Assembly (NCBI GenBank): GCA_944321955.1
Contig: CALUNG010000004.1
Span: 62,001-126,000 of the forward strand
Length of the DNA stretch: 64,000 nt
Source of the DNA: an uncultured Alistipes sp.
GTDB taxonomy: Bacteria; Bacteroidota; Bacteroidia; Bacteroidales; Rikenellaceae
Direction of reading: 5' to 3'
The notes under the pieces were generated by a model. That model made no database searches. It saw only the letters and a list, made by a program, of their open reading frames with translations, and was not told where the DNA came from. Position numbers and translations under genes: made by a program. The first letter of the stretch is position 1; every line of letters begins with the position of its first letter. Positions 53,844-61,685 of this stretch are shown in pieces.

Positions 53844-54440
53844 TTACGGTTCGATAAAATCGTTTAATTCCGTATACAGTCTCTGCACGGGCAGACCCAT
53901 GACGTTGTAGAACGACCCTTCGATGCGTTCGATGGCGACGTATCCTATCCACTCCTGTATGCCGTATGCTCCGGCCTTGTCGTAGGGACGGTACGTGTCG
54001 ACATAGTAGGCGATCTCCTCGTCGGACATAGTGCGGAAATAGACCGAGGTCTCGGCCTTGAATGTCCGTGTGGCTCGCGTCGAACGCAGTGTCACGCCCG
54101 TTACGACCGTATGTTCGCGTCCTGACATGAGGCGCAGCATGGACATGGCGTCGTTGCGGTCGGCCGGTTTGCCCAGTACGCGGTTGCCGACGACGACTGT
54201 CGTGTCGGCCGTGATGAGAATATCGTTGTCGGCAAGCTGCTGCGGATACGAACGGCTCTTCAATCCTGACAGATAGGGCGCCACTTCCGTCGCGGGTGTG
54301 CCGTCCGGATATCTCTCGTCGCACTCATAGGCATCGGCAAGAGTGTATTCCAGTCCCGTGCCCTCCAGAAGCTGGCGGCGGCGTGGCGAGTGCGAAGCGA
54401 GTATCAGGTGCCAGTCGGCGAGTTTGTCGTGAAGCAGCAT
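53844..54440 (-). CDS. maf: Maf family nucleotide pyrophosphatase
   Basis: The 198-residue protein shows the Maf signatures: LILASHSPRRRQLLEGTGL at the N-terminus, ITADTTVVVGNRVLGKPAD, the E/S-x-R-E-H-T-V-V-T-G region (SGREHTVVTGVTL) and DKAGAYGIQEW near the C-terminus. Maf proteins hydrolyse non-canonical or pyrimidine nucleoside triphosphates (dTTP/UTP) and thereby affect division. The substrate subtype (YhdE or YceF) is not settled by sequence. It shares an operon with the S46 peptidase gene. Confidence 0.93.
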   Translation of the reverse strand: MLLHDKLADWHLILASHSPRRRQLLEGTGLEYTLADAYECDERYPDGTPATEVAPYLSGLKSRSYPQQLADNDILITADTTVVVGNRVLGKPADRNDAMSMLRLMSGREHTVVTGVTLRSTRATRTFKAETSVYFRTMSDEEIAYYVDTYRPYDKAGAYGIQEWIGYVAIERIEGSFYNVMGLPVQRLYTELNDFIEP

Positions 54441-54457
54441 CGTGGAGTCGGTTTTTG

Positions 54458-54465
54458 CAAAGATA
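54458..54465 (-). promoter_or_regulatory. Putative maf-S46 operon promoter
   Basis: TATCTTTG on the minus strand lies 17 bases before the maf ATG and matches TAnnTTTG. No -33 TTTG is seen. Confidence 0.5.
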
Positions 54466-54527
54466 CGAAAAGTGCCTTTGCCGGCAAGCGAAAAGGCGGT
54501 TATTATCTCCTGCAGGTGTAAAAAAGT

Positions 54528-54884
54528 TTATCTCTGCGGCCGGTTCGTGCGTGCTGCCTCCACGTCGACGCGGTGGGCGAGGGCCCACTCTACGAGCGAA
54601 TCGATATGCGGTATCAGCGTGCGGCCGAGATCGGTCATGCCGTACTCGACGCGCGGCGGAACTTCGGCATAGACATGGCGCGTGATGTATCCGTCGGTCT
54701 CGAGCGTACGCAGCGTGGCGGTGAGCATCTTCTGCGAAATGTCGGGGATGGCACGGTACAGCTCCCCGAATCGTATTATTCCGTGTGCATGTATGGTCGT
54801 GAGTATGAGCATCGACCACTTGTCGCCGAAGCGGTCGAGGATGTCGCGTACGGGACAGAACCCTTCATAAACCTTCTTTGTCAT
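54528..54884 (-). CDS. HxlR family transcriptional regulator
   Basis: The 118-residue winged-helix protein has the HxlR hallmarks: a Cys near the N-terminus in GFCPVRDILDRFGDKWSMLIL, FGELYRAIPDISQKMLTATLRTL as the recognition region, and RVEYGMTDLGRTL as the wing. Members such as YodB and HypR sense quinones, aldehydes or disulfide stress through that Cys. It is divergent from a cupin gene, across a region full of inverted TACT/AGTA-type repeats that are likely its operators. Confidence 0.9.
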   Translation of the reverse strand: MTKKVYEGFCPVRDILDRFGDKWSMLILTTIHAHGIIRFGELYRAIPDISQKMLTATLRTLETDGYITRHVYAEVPPRVEYGMTDLGRTLIPHIDSLVEWALAHRVDVEAARTNRPQR

Positions 54885-54925
54885 TTTTTTTCAAAAAAAT
54901 CGTTTGTCAACGTTTTGTAAGACAG

Positions 54926-55020
54926 CGATACTTACCTGTGAGTAACTATCTTTCGCGTGTGTAACTACTTGTTTTACAAATACTCTCTTTTTAACTTTGT
55001 CACGACAAAAGTAAGTATCG
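54926..55020. promoter_or_regulatory. Inverted repeats in the HxlR-cupin control region
   Basis: CGATACTTAC (54926-54935) and its exact inverse GTAAGTATCG (55011-55020) flank the cupin promoter. Within this span TACTTAC-CTGTGA-GTAACTA (54929-54948) is a near-perfect 20-bp dyad. TACT...AGTA dyads are the reported type of site for HxlR/YodB regulators. Confidence 0.55.
54992..54999 (+). promoter_or_regulatory. Putative cupin gene promoter
   Basis: TAACTTTG matches TAnnTTTG, with a CTTG at a 20-base spacing as a weak -33. The second arm of the long inverted repeat begins 12 bases downstream, over the expected start site, as suits repression. Confidence 0.55.
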
Positions 55021-55071
55021 TAATCCAAAACTGCAAGTTTTCAACTCATATAAACCATAAAAAACACTATC

Positions 55072-55521
55072 ATGAAAAAGATCGAAAAGATTGCTGCGGC
55101 CGACAATTTCACCGCAGTGAACGTTGGCAAATTATCGGAACTGGGCGATTACGAGCTGGTGCTCGGCCCCGATGCACGCCTCAATGGAAAGGTGTTCGGC
55201 GGTGCCGCCGTCGGCGCGACCGGAGCGGAGTTCTCGTTCCAACTCTTCCCTCCCCACACCGAGACAGGGTTTATCCATACGCATGTCGCCCACGAGGAGC
55301 TCTACTTCTTCCTTTCGGGCAATGGTGAGTTCCAGGTCGACGGGCGTTGTTTCCCCGTGGGCGAGGGCAGTGTCGTAAGGGTGGCGCCGGCAGGACGCCG
55401 TTCCGTCCGCAACAACGGCGACCTGCCTCTGGTGATGCTCTGCGTGCAGTATCGTGCCGCTACATTCACGGCCGAAGATGCTGCCGACGGTCAGATTCTC
55501 GCCGACAAGGTCGAGTGGTAA
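55072..55521 (+). CDS. Cupin-domain protein
   Basis: The 149-residue single-domain cupin has motif 1 in GFIHTHVAHEELYFFLSGNGEF, with metal-binding His, His, Glu and a later His equivalent, and motif 2 around FPVGEGSVVRVAPAGRRSVRN. Such proteins bind a metal and act as small oxygenases, isomerases or quinone-modifying enzymes. With an adjacent HxlR regulator, a role in detoxifying quinones or reactive electrophiles is plausible but inferred. It is monocistronic. Confidence 0.85.
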   Translation: MKKIEKIAAADNFTAVNVGKLSELGDYELVLGPDARLNGKVFGGAAVGATGAEFSFQLFPPHTETGFIHTHVAHEELYFFLSGNGEFQVDGRCFPVGEGSVVRVAPAGRRSVRNNGDLPLVMLCVQYRAATFTAEDAADGQILADKVEW

Positions 55522-55540
55522 CGGCCTCCGCATTATGATA

Positions 55541-55573
55541 CATGCCCCTGACGCAACGGACGTCAGGGGCATG
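55541..55573. terminator. Bidirectional terminator between the cupin and GH127-like genes
   Basis: A perfect 13-bp stem (CATGCCCCTGACG with CGTCAGGGGCATG, 7-base loop) lies 20 bases after the cupin stop. GTATTTTC follows on the plus strand and it also serves the converging glycosidase gene. Confidence 0.8.
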
Positions 55574-55597
55574 TGTATTTTCATGTGCGATGTGCGC

Positions 55598-57622
55598 CTA
55601 TTCGGCCTCGGGGAACATCGAAATGTGGAATTTCGACGAGGCGTATGGCGTGAGCACGATCTTCGCCGGCTTGCCGCCCTTGACCTTCTCTTCGGGCATG
55701 GGTGACGTAGGTGTCGGGCGCCAGTCGAACTCCGTAGCCTCCACCTCGAGAGCAATCGGGGCATCGTAGCGCCAGAAATCCTCGTCGCAGACATCATGAC
55801 GTACGACCTTCGCCTCGGCGGCCTTTGCCGGGTTGAGTGCATAGTTCCACTTCTGGCCTTCGGCCTGCTTGTTGGGATTTTCGTCCCTTAGCGGCAGAGC
55901 CATCAGCATTGGACCGTAGTATACGCATACGTACGGTGAGTTGATGTCGGTACGTTTGGCTATCGGACGGTTGTTGCGGAAGTGCGGCGTCTGCGGGAAC
56001 GGGGTCTCGTGTCCCGTTACGACGCGGACCTTCATGTCGAGGGTCAGCACCACCTTGTCGCCGCGCTGCCATTTGCGCTCTATGCGCAGCAGGTTGCCGT
56101 CGCGCGATACGCTGCTCCCTTCGCCTGCCGACAGGTCGTAGTCGTCGCACCATTCGGGTATTCGCAGGTAGAACGGGAACTTTACGGGTTTTTCGGGATT
56201 TACCTCGAAGGTTATGGTCTGGTCGAAAGGATATTCCGTTGTCTCGACGATCTCCACATGTACGTCGCGCTTGCCTGCCACGCCGTTGAAGCGCGATGGT
56301 CCGTAGAGCGAAGCCAGGACGCCGTGGTCTTTGGTGCCGAGCCACATGTGCATGATGTAGTAGGGAATTATGCGGTTGCTGTTTCCGGCGCAGCAGAGCA
56401 CCTCATGCCCGAAGGGACGGTAGAAGTAACTTGACGTAAGTCCCATTACGGGGGAATCGGGCGAGTGCGGGGCATCGGCGGGGAATACTCCCTCTACATG
56501 GTTCGGGGCCTGATAGTACGATACGAGCTTCATGTCGCGCGAGAAGACGTTCGGCGCCCCGTTGAGGAATACCGCCTCGATATAGTCGGCATAACGCAGG
56601 TCGCCGGTTATTTCGAGCAGTTTTTCGTAACTCCATTCCGCCGTGGTTATGTTGCATGTCTCGGTGTGGCGCGTGGAGCCTATGCCTGCCAGGTGCTCCT
56701 CACTCGAAAGAGCCCCGTAGGGGAGCAGGTGATGTCTGCGCATCGAGTCGTATCCTGCCTGCGACACCTCGAGCAGCGAACGGTCGCCCGTGACCAGATA
56801 GAGTTCGGCCGGGAAGCGGAAATCCTCCGATATGGCCACTCCGTGGTCCACCTGTACTCCGTTCTTGCGCAGCTCCGCCATACGCCCGACGAATGCGGGA
56901 TTGTCGGCAAATGCCTTCAGCGAGTCGAGCAGCGACTCTTTGCCCGTCAGTCGGTAGAGTTCGAGCATCGGTTCGATCTGTGCCAGTCCGCTGTGTCCCA
57001 TTCCCTGATTGATGAAAGGGTGTATCGTGATGTCGGTATAACCCTTGAGCAGGGCATCGATGATTTTTGGGTCGCCCGTAGCCTGATAGTACCCCAACAG
57101 CGCACGCGCCAGATGGGAGCATGCCCAACTGTTGAAACGGTGCTGCGAATCGGTCGGGGCATCGGTCCAGAAGATGAATGATTCGCGGGGCGAGGCCATG
57201 ATGCTGTCCACGACGATGTCCAGACGGCGGTTGATTTTTTCGACGAGCGGGGCATTGTCGGTCAGATATGCCAGTCGTACGGCTCCGTCAAGCCAGTAGG
57301 CGCACTGCTCCAGCGGCCAGCCCGTGGCATTCTTGCGGATACCGCGCCCGGTGAATATTTCGCCGGTCCAGCCCTTGCCGAAGGTGTCGTTAACCTCGTC
57401 GAGGTGTCCGGTGATGCCGTCGGCGGCCATGTCGGCCCACGATTTGAGCCACCCTTCGGGTTTGACGGCCCCCAGCGAGAAGGGAACATACTGGGGCGAT
57501 TCGAGTTGCTTGTTTTCGGTCGAGGCCTTGCGGCGGGCCTTGTAGTCCTCGTCGAGCCTGTTCGGGGTGCTGCACCCCGCAGCTGCAATTGCGAGCAGAA
57601 CGAGTGTCAGTAGTCTTTTCAT
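55598..57622 (-). CDS. GH127-like (DUF1680) glycoside hydrolase, lipoprotein
   Basis: The 674-residue lipoprotein (MKRLLTLVLLAIAAAG then Cys) has an (alpha/alpha)6-barrel followed by beta-sandwich domains, as in beta-L-arabinofuranosidase-type GH127 and relatives. The Zn-Cys machinery is recognisable. ETC in RHTETCNITTAEW gives Glu and Cys ligands, and CC in VLCCAGNSNR includes the nucleophile Cys. An SSEE pair 12-13 residues before ETC is a candidate acid/base. The substrate cannot be read from sequence. It is the last gene of a trmD-lpxB-FAH operon, an unusual place for a glycosidase, 23 bases after the FAH gene. Confidence 0.85.
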   Translation of the reverse strand: MKRLLTLVLLAIAAAGCSTPNRLDEDYKARRKASTENKQLESPQYVPFSLGAVKPEGWLKSWADMAADGITGHLDEVNDTFGKGWTGEIFTGRGIRKNATGWPLEQCAYWLDGAVRLAYLTDNAPLVEKINRRLDIVVDSIMASPRESFIFWTDAPTDSQHRFNSWACSHLARALLGYYQATGDPKIIDALLKGYTDITIHPFINQGMGHSGLAQIEPMLELYRLTGKESLLDSLKAFADNPAFVGRMAELRKNGVQVDHGVAISEDFRFPAELYLVTGDRSLLEVSQAGYDSMRRHHLLPYGALSSEEHLAGIGSTRHTETCNITTAEWSYEKLLEITGDLRYADYIEAVFLNGAPNVFSRDMKLVSYYQAPNHVEGVFPADAPHSPDSPVMGLTSSYFYRPFGHEVLCCAGNSNRIIPYYIMHMWLGTKDHGVLASLYGPSRFNGVAGKRDVHVEIVETTEYPFDQTITFEVNPEKPVKFPFYLRIPEWCDDYDLSAGEGSSVSRDGNLLRIERKWQRGDKVVLTLDMKVRVVTGHETPFPQTPHFRNNRPIAKRTDINSPYVCVYYGPMLMALPLRDENPNKQAEGQKWNYALNPAKAAEAKVVRHDVCDEDFWRYDAPIALEVEATEFDWRPTPTSPMPEEKVKGGKPAKIVLTPYASSKFHISMFPEAE

Positions 57623-57645
57623 GGGTTATTGAAGTTTTGCGGTTG

Positions 57646-58266
57646 TTATCTTATGTCGAAATCGAGCAGCGTGCGCCCTTCGAGCGTGGCACGCAGGTTG
57701 TCGCCCGCGTGTACCGGGCCGACTCCCGGAGGCGTGCCCGTGTAGATGAGGTCTCCCATGCGCAGCGTCATGTAGCGCGACACGTGGCAGATGATATCGT
57801 CGACGCTGAAGATCATCTGCGACGTGTTGGCGCTTTGCCGCACCTCGCCGTTGACCTCCAGCCTGAAGTTCAGGTTGCCGATGTCGCCGAGTTCGGTTAG
57901 TGGCAGGAATTGCGGCGATATCGCCGCCGAGTGGTCGAATCCCTTGCACGACTCCCACGGCAGACCTTCGGCTATGGCACGCCGCTGCAGGTCGCGGGCC
58001 GTGAAGTCGATGCCCAGACCCACTTCGTCGTAGTAGCGGTGGGCGAAACGCTTCTCGATATATTTGCCTACGCGGTTTATCTTTACGATCACTTCGCATT
58101 CGTAGTCCACCTGCTTCGAAAAGTCCGGTATGTAGAACGGATCGTTGTTGCGCAGCATGGCGGTGTCGGGTTTCAGGAAGAATAACGGCTCGGAGGGTAT
58201 GCGTCCTCCGTCGTTCAGCTCGGCCACATGTTCGGCGTAGTTGCGCCCTATGCAGATTATCTTCAT
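57646..58266 (-). CDS. Fumarylacetoacetate hydrolase (FAH/FAHD1) family protein
   Basis: The 206-residue protein is a single FAH fold of the short FAHD1/acylpyruvase type. It has IGRNYAEHVAEL at the start, PLFFLKPDTAM, DYECEVIVKI with acidic metal ligands, GIDFTARDLQR, the KGFDHSAAISP loop, and IYTGTPPGVGPVHAGD at the end. Members hydrolyse acylpyruvates or decarboxylate/tautomerise oxaloacetate. The substrate is not evident. It overlaps lpxB by four bases (ATGA), so expression is coupled to lipid A synthesis genes. Confidence 0.9.
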   Translation of the reverse strand: MKIICIGRNYAEHVAELNDGGRIPSEPLFFLKPDTAMLRNNDPFYIPDFSKQVDYECEVIVKINRVGKYIEKRFAHRYYDEVGLGIDFTARDLQRRAIAEGLPWESCKGFDHSAAISPQFLPLTELGDIGNLNFRLEVNGEVRQSANTSQMIFSVDDIICHVSRYMTLRMGDLIYTGTPPGVGPVHAGDNLRATLEGRTLLDFDIR

Positions 58267-59399
58267 TTCAGATGCATTTTCAAGTCTTCAACCATGCGCG
58301 CGGCGAAACGGTCGCTCGCTCCGGCGCCTCCGATTATTTCGCCGAGCCTGTCGAAGTCGGCGAGCATCTTTGCCCTTCCGCTGCCGCCCTCGACTATCAG
58401 ACGCAGCTCATGCTCCGTACGGTCGGCGTTGTCCGAAGCCTGTATCACCTCGCGTACGGCCTCGAATCCGAGGTTGAGGTTTACCAGCGAGATGAAGGGT
58501 ATCCTGAGTACGTACGGACGCAGCACCACGTTTACGATGTTCGTGCGGTAGACCACCACTTCGGGGATGCGCATCAGCGCCGTTTCGAGTGTCGCCGTGC
58601 CCGATGTCACGACGGCAGCTTCGGAGACGTTGAGCAGGTCGTACGTGCAGTCGCGGACGAAACGTACGTCCGTGCCGCCGATGTAGCGGTCGTAAAGCGC
58701 ACGGTCGAGCCACGAGACGCCCGCCACGACGAACTGGTGTTCCGGGAACCGTGCCGCAAGTACCGTCATCATCGGCAGGTTCGAATCTATCTCCTTGCGG
58801 CGGCTGCCGGCCAGCAGCGCTATGATCGGGCGATTGTCGAGACCGTGCAGCCGGCGGAACTCTTCGCCGGAGGGCAGTGTCGGACGGCGCTCCTCGATGG
58901 CATCCATCAGCGGGTTGCCCTCGAAATCGGCCTCGATGCCCTTGCCGCGGAAGTACTCCTTCTCGAAGGGGAAGATTATGAAGAGCCGGTCGACGTAGCG
59001 CCGTATGGCCTTTACGCGGTATTCGCGCCATGCCCACACCTTGGGCGCGATGTAGTAGTGTACCCTGATGCCGTGTTTGTGCGCGAATTCGGCTATCTGC
59101 ATGTTGAATCCCGGATAGTCTATCAGCACCACCACGTCGGGCCGGAAAGCCATGATGTCGCGTTCGCAGTCGCGTACCTGACGCAATACGGTGCGCAGGT
59201 TGGCCAGAACCTGCACAATGCCGAAGAACGACGCTTCGCGGTAGTGTTTGGCGAGATTGCCTCGTCCGCCGACCCCGGCCATCATGTCGCCGCCCCAGAA
59301 ACGGAATACGGCCTCGGGGTCGTGTCGTTTCAACCCCTTCATCAGATTGGCTCCGTGCAGGTCGCCCGAAGGTTCGCCCGCTATAAGGTAGTATCTCAT
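58263..59399 (-). CDS. lpxB: Lipid-A-disaccharide synthase
   Basis: The 378-residue GT19 glycosyltransferase joins UDP-diacylglucosamine and lipid X to make the lipid A disaccharide. It has the LpxB marks AGEPSGDLHGANLM at the start, RPDVVVLIDYPGFNMQIA, YYIAPKVWAWREYRV, FPFEKEYF, GNPLMDAI, LLAGSRRKEI and the late SGTATLETALMRIPEVVVY. Length fits. It sits six bases after trmD and overlaps the FAH-family gene. Confidence 0.96.
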   Translation of the reverse strand: MRYYLIAGEPSGDLHGANLMKGLKRHDPEAVFRFWGGDMMAGVGGRGNLAKHYREASFFGIVQVLANLRTVLRQVRDCERDIMAFRPDVVVLIDYPGFNMQIAEFAHKHGIRVHYYIAPKVWAWREYRVKAIRRYVDRLFIIFPFEKEYFRGKGIEADFEGNPLMDAIEERRPTLPSGEEFRRLHGLDNRPIIALLAGSRRKEIDSNLPMMTVLAARFPEHQFVVAGVSWLDRALYDRYIGGTDVRFVRDCTYDLLNVSEAAVVTSGTATLETALMRIPEVVVYRTNIVNVVLRPYVLRIPFISLVNLNLGFEAVREVIQASDNADRTEHELRLIVEGGSGRAKMLADFDRLGEIIGGAGASDRFAARMVEDLKMHLK

Positions 59400-59405
59400 G
59401 GCCTT

Positions 59406-60092
59406 CTATCCGTTAAAGTCCTTAATAAGGTCGGGGCGCAGCTCCTCGGTGCGCCGCCATGCCTGTTCCTCCTTCCACTTCTCGATCTCGGCGAAGTTGC
59501 CCGAGAGCAGCACGTCGGGGACGCGCCAGCCGCGGAACTCCGCCGGCCGCGTGTAGATGGGCGGTGCCAGCAGGTTGTCCTGAAAGCAGTCCGTGAGGGC
59601 CGACTCCTCGTCGCCGATGGCTCCCGGAATCAGCCGCACGACCGAGTCGGTGATGATTGCCGCCGCCAGTTCGCCTCCCGTGAGCACATAGTCCCCGATC
59701 GAGATCTCGCGCGTGACCAGATGCTCGCGTATGCGGAAATCTATGCCCTTGTAGTGGCCGCAGAGTATGATGATGTTCTCGAGCGTCGAGAGACGGTTTG
59801 CTTCGTGCTGGTTGTACTGCATGCCGTCGGGTGAGACGAAGATCACCTCGTCGTAGTGGCGTTCGGACTGCAGCTTCTCGACAAGCTCGAATACCGGTTC
59901 GCACTTCATGACCATGCCGGCCTCGCCGCCGAAAGGATAGTCGTCGGTGGTATGGCGCCGGTCGTGGGCGTAGTCGTGCAGGTTGTGTACCACGATCTCG
60001 ACCAGGCCCTTCTCCTGGGCCCGCTTGAGTATCGACTCGCTCAGCGGCGAGACGAGAAGGTCGGGTACCGATGAAATTACATCTATTCGCAT
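59406..60092 (-). CDS. trmD: tRNA (guanine37-N1)-methyltransferase
   Basis: The 228-residue SPOUT methyltransferase modifies G37 next to the anticodon and so prevents frameshifting. Signatures are [24 protein letters not shown] and the SAM-binding knot [15 protein letters not shown], with [24 protein letters not shown] toward the C-terminus. It is complete and of normal length. It is followed by lpxB after 6 bases, and a hairpin lies upstream between it and the metallo-hydrolase gene. Confidence 0.97.
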   Translation of the reverse strand: MRIDVISSVPDLLVSPLSESILKRAQEKGLVEIVVHNLHDYAHDRRHTTDDYPFGGEAGMVMKCEPVFELVEKLQSERHYDEVIFVSPDGMQYNQHEANRLSTLENIIILCGHYKGIDFRIREHLVTREISIGDYVLTGGELAAAIITDSVVRLIPGAIGDEESALTDCFQDNLLAPPIYTRPAEFRGWRVPDVLLSGNFAEIEKWKEEQAWRRTEELRPDLIKDFNG

Positions 60093-60114
60093 ATCTCCTC
60101 TGTTAAGACGTAAG

Positions 60115-60141
60115 GGGACGACGATACCGACCCGTCGTCCC
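60115..60141. terminator. Hairpin between the metallo-hydrolase gene and trmD
   Basis: GGGACGACG and CGTCGTCCC form a perfect 9-bp stem with a 9-base loop. The T-run is on the plus-strand side, so termination on the minus strand is uncertain. An attenuator or processing site is also possible. Confidence 0.45.
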
Positions 60142-60154
60142 GTGATTTTTTTTG

Positions 60155-60826
60155 TCAGCCCCTGTAGTTGACCTCGTTGTTCAGGACCTCCACGATGAAG
60201 GGGTTGTAGAGCGACTCGTGTCCTATGGTGGTATCTTCGCCGTGACCGGGATAGACCTTCGTCTCGTCACCCAGCGGCAGGATCTTCTCGATGATCGAGC
60301 GCATGATCCACGAGTAGTCGCCGCCCGGAAGGTCGGTGCGGCCGATGCTCTCGCGGAAGAGCGTGTCGCCCGTAAATAAGGTCTTCGACTCCGGCTCGTA
60401 GAGCGAGACGTGTCCCGGCGTATGTCCCGGCGTCGCGATTATGGTGAAGCGTGTATGCCCGAATCCGATTTCGGTCAGGCCGTCGAGGTCGCGGTCTATC
60501 TTCTTCGGCGTCTCGCGTACCTCCACGCCGTACATGCGGGCGCTTGCGGCAGCAGCATCGAGCAGGAAGGCATCCTTGCCCGACATGGCGAACGGCACGT
60601 CATACGTCTTGCGCAGGAACTCCACGCCGGCTATGTGGTCGAAGTGCCCGTGGGTGTTGAGTGCCAGCACGGGACGCAGCTTGTGTTCGGTGATGAAGTT
60701 GACGAGGGCGTTGTCCTCGCGGGCCGAGAGGTTGCCGGCGTCGATGACGGCGCATTCGCCCGTCGTGTCCCATACGACGTAGGTGTTCTCCTGTATGGGG
60801 TTGAATACGAATCTTGCGATATTCAT
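60155..60826 (-). CDS. Metallo-beta-lactamase-fold hydrolase (glyoxalase II-like)
   Basis: The 223-residue protein carries the dinuclear-metal motif [10 protein letters not shown] (HxHxDH), a later His in [12 protein letters not shown], the bridging Asp in [16 protein letters not shown] and the last His in [12 protein letters not shown]. This is the hydroxyacylglutathione-hydrolase-like branch. Bacteroidota usually lack glutathione, so the thioester or other ester substrate is uncertain. It lies 63 bases upstream of trmD with its own promoter. Confidence 0.9.
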   Translation of the reverse strand: MNIARFVFNPIQENTYVVWDTTGECAVIDAGNLSAREDNALVNFITEHKLRPVLALNTHGHFDHIAGVEFLRKTYDVPFAMSGKDAFLLDAAAASARMYGVEVRETPKKIDRDLDGLTEIGFGHTRFTIIATPGHTPGHVSLYEPESKTLFTGDTLFRESIGRTDLPGGDYSWIMRSIIEKILPLGDETKVYPGHGEDTTIGHESLYNPFIVEVLNNEVNYRG

Positions 60827-60848
60827 GTGTGTGTTCGTTTTTGGTCTA

Positions 60849-60856
60849 CAAATATA
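60849..60856 (-). promoter_or_regulatory. Putative promoter of the metallo-hydrolase gene
   Basis: TATATTTG on the minus strand lies 22 bases before the ATG and matches TAnnTTTG. Confidence 0.5.
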
Positions 60857-60865
60857 AATAAAAAA

Positions 60866-60887
60866 GGCGAAAACCCGAATTTTCGCC
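60866..60887 (-). terminator. Terminator after the SIMPL gene
   Basis: GGCGAAAA and TTTTCGCC form an 8-bp stem with a 6-base loop, followed by six T on the minus strand. It lies 30 bases after the stop and overlaps the -33 region of the next promoter. Confidence 0.75.
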
Positions 60888-60916
60888 CTCGTACGCAGAT
60901 TGTCTCCGCGGTATTG

Positions 60917-61630
60917 TCAGTTAACCACGAGTCGGCCCTTCGCCCCGCGCAGCACGAACTTGGCGTTGACGCTGTACGATACGGTTATGGCCTTGAACTC
61001 GAGGGGAGTGTATGCCTCCTCGTCGACGGCCTTCATGCTGCGGTTCATGCCGTAGGCCAGCACCGTGATGTCGTTGGCCGCCGTGCGCTCCCAGTCGTTG
61101 ATGTAGAAGCAGTCGCCGATGGTCTGCCCTATGGCCTCGGCCAGCGTGCGGGCGCGGCTTTGGGCGTTGACGATGGCATCGATGCGCATCCGGGACTTCA
61201 GCTCGTCGTATTTGGAGTAGGCCGTACGCTGCAGCGTGACATTCGATATGCCGGCCTCGTCGAGTGCCGCATATACCTTGCCGACGCTCTCGGCATCGGT
61301 GAGCTTGAGCTGGTATTCGGCCGTGGCCAGCGAACTCTTCTTCCTGTAGTAGCTGCTTGTCATGTCCGAAACCTTGAGCTGCTTCTCGATGTCGACGCCG
61401 AGTCCCTTCAGGGCGGCGATCATGGCTGCCTGCTGCTCCTCGACAGAGATTTTGCCTTTGGAATCCTTCTCGGTGATGGTTATGTCGAGGTAGAACTCGT
61501 CGGGCAGGACCTTCTTTTCGGCATATCCCGTAACCTCGATGTAGCTGGGATATGTCTCGGTCGCGGCAGTCTGTGCAGCGACCGGCAATGCCATTGCGAT
61601 CATTGCCGCAAGGATAATCAGTCGTTTCAT
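60917..61630 (-). CDS. Periplasmic SIMPL (DUF541) domain protein
   Basis: The 237-residue protein has a signal peptide (MKRLIILAAMIAMALPVAAQ) and a DUF541/SIMPL domain: YIEVTGYAEKKVLPDEFYLDITI, YQLKLTDAESVGKVYAALDEAGI, and the long helix IDAIVNAQSRARTLAEAIGQ. Family members form oligomeric periplasmic assemblies with poorly known roles, some linked to oxidative stress. It lies 55 bases after the RlmD/TrmA-type gene and may be cotranscribed with it. Confidence 0.85.
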   Translation of the reverse strand: MKRLIILAAMIAMALPVAAQTAATETYPSYIEVTGYAEKKVLPDEFYLDITITEKDSKGKISVEEQQAAMIAALKGLGVDIEKQLKVSDMTSSYYRKKSSLATAEYQLKLTDAESVGKVYAALDEAGISNVTLQRTAYSKYDELKSRMRIDAIVNAQSRARTLAEAIGQTIGDCFYINDWERTAANDITVLAYGMNRSMKAVDEEAYTPLEFKAITVSYSVNAKFVLRGAKGRLVVN

Positions 61631-61685
61631 GATTTCGGTGTGTTTTGGTTGTTCTCTTGCAACAATAACGCCGCGATGATGCGGA

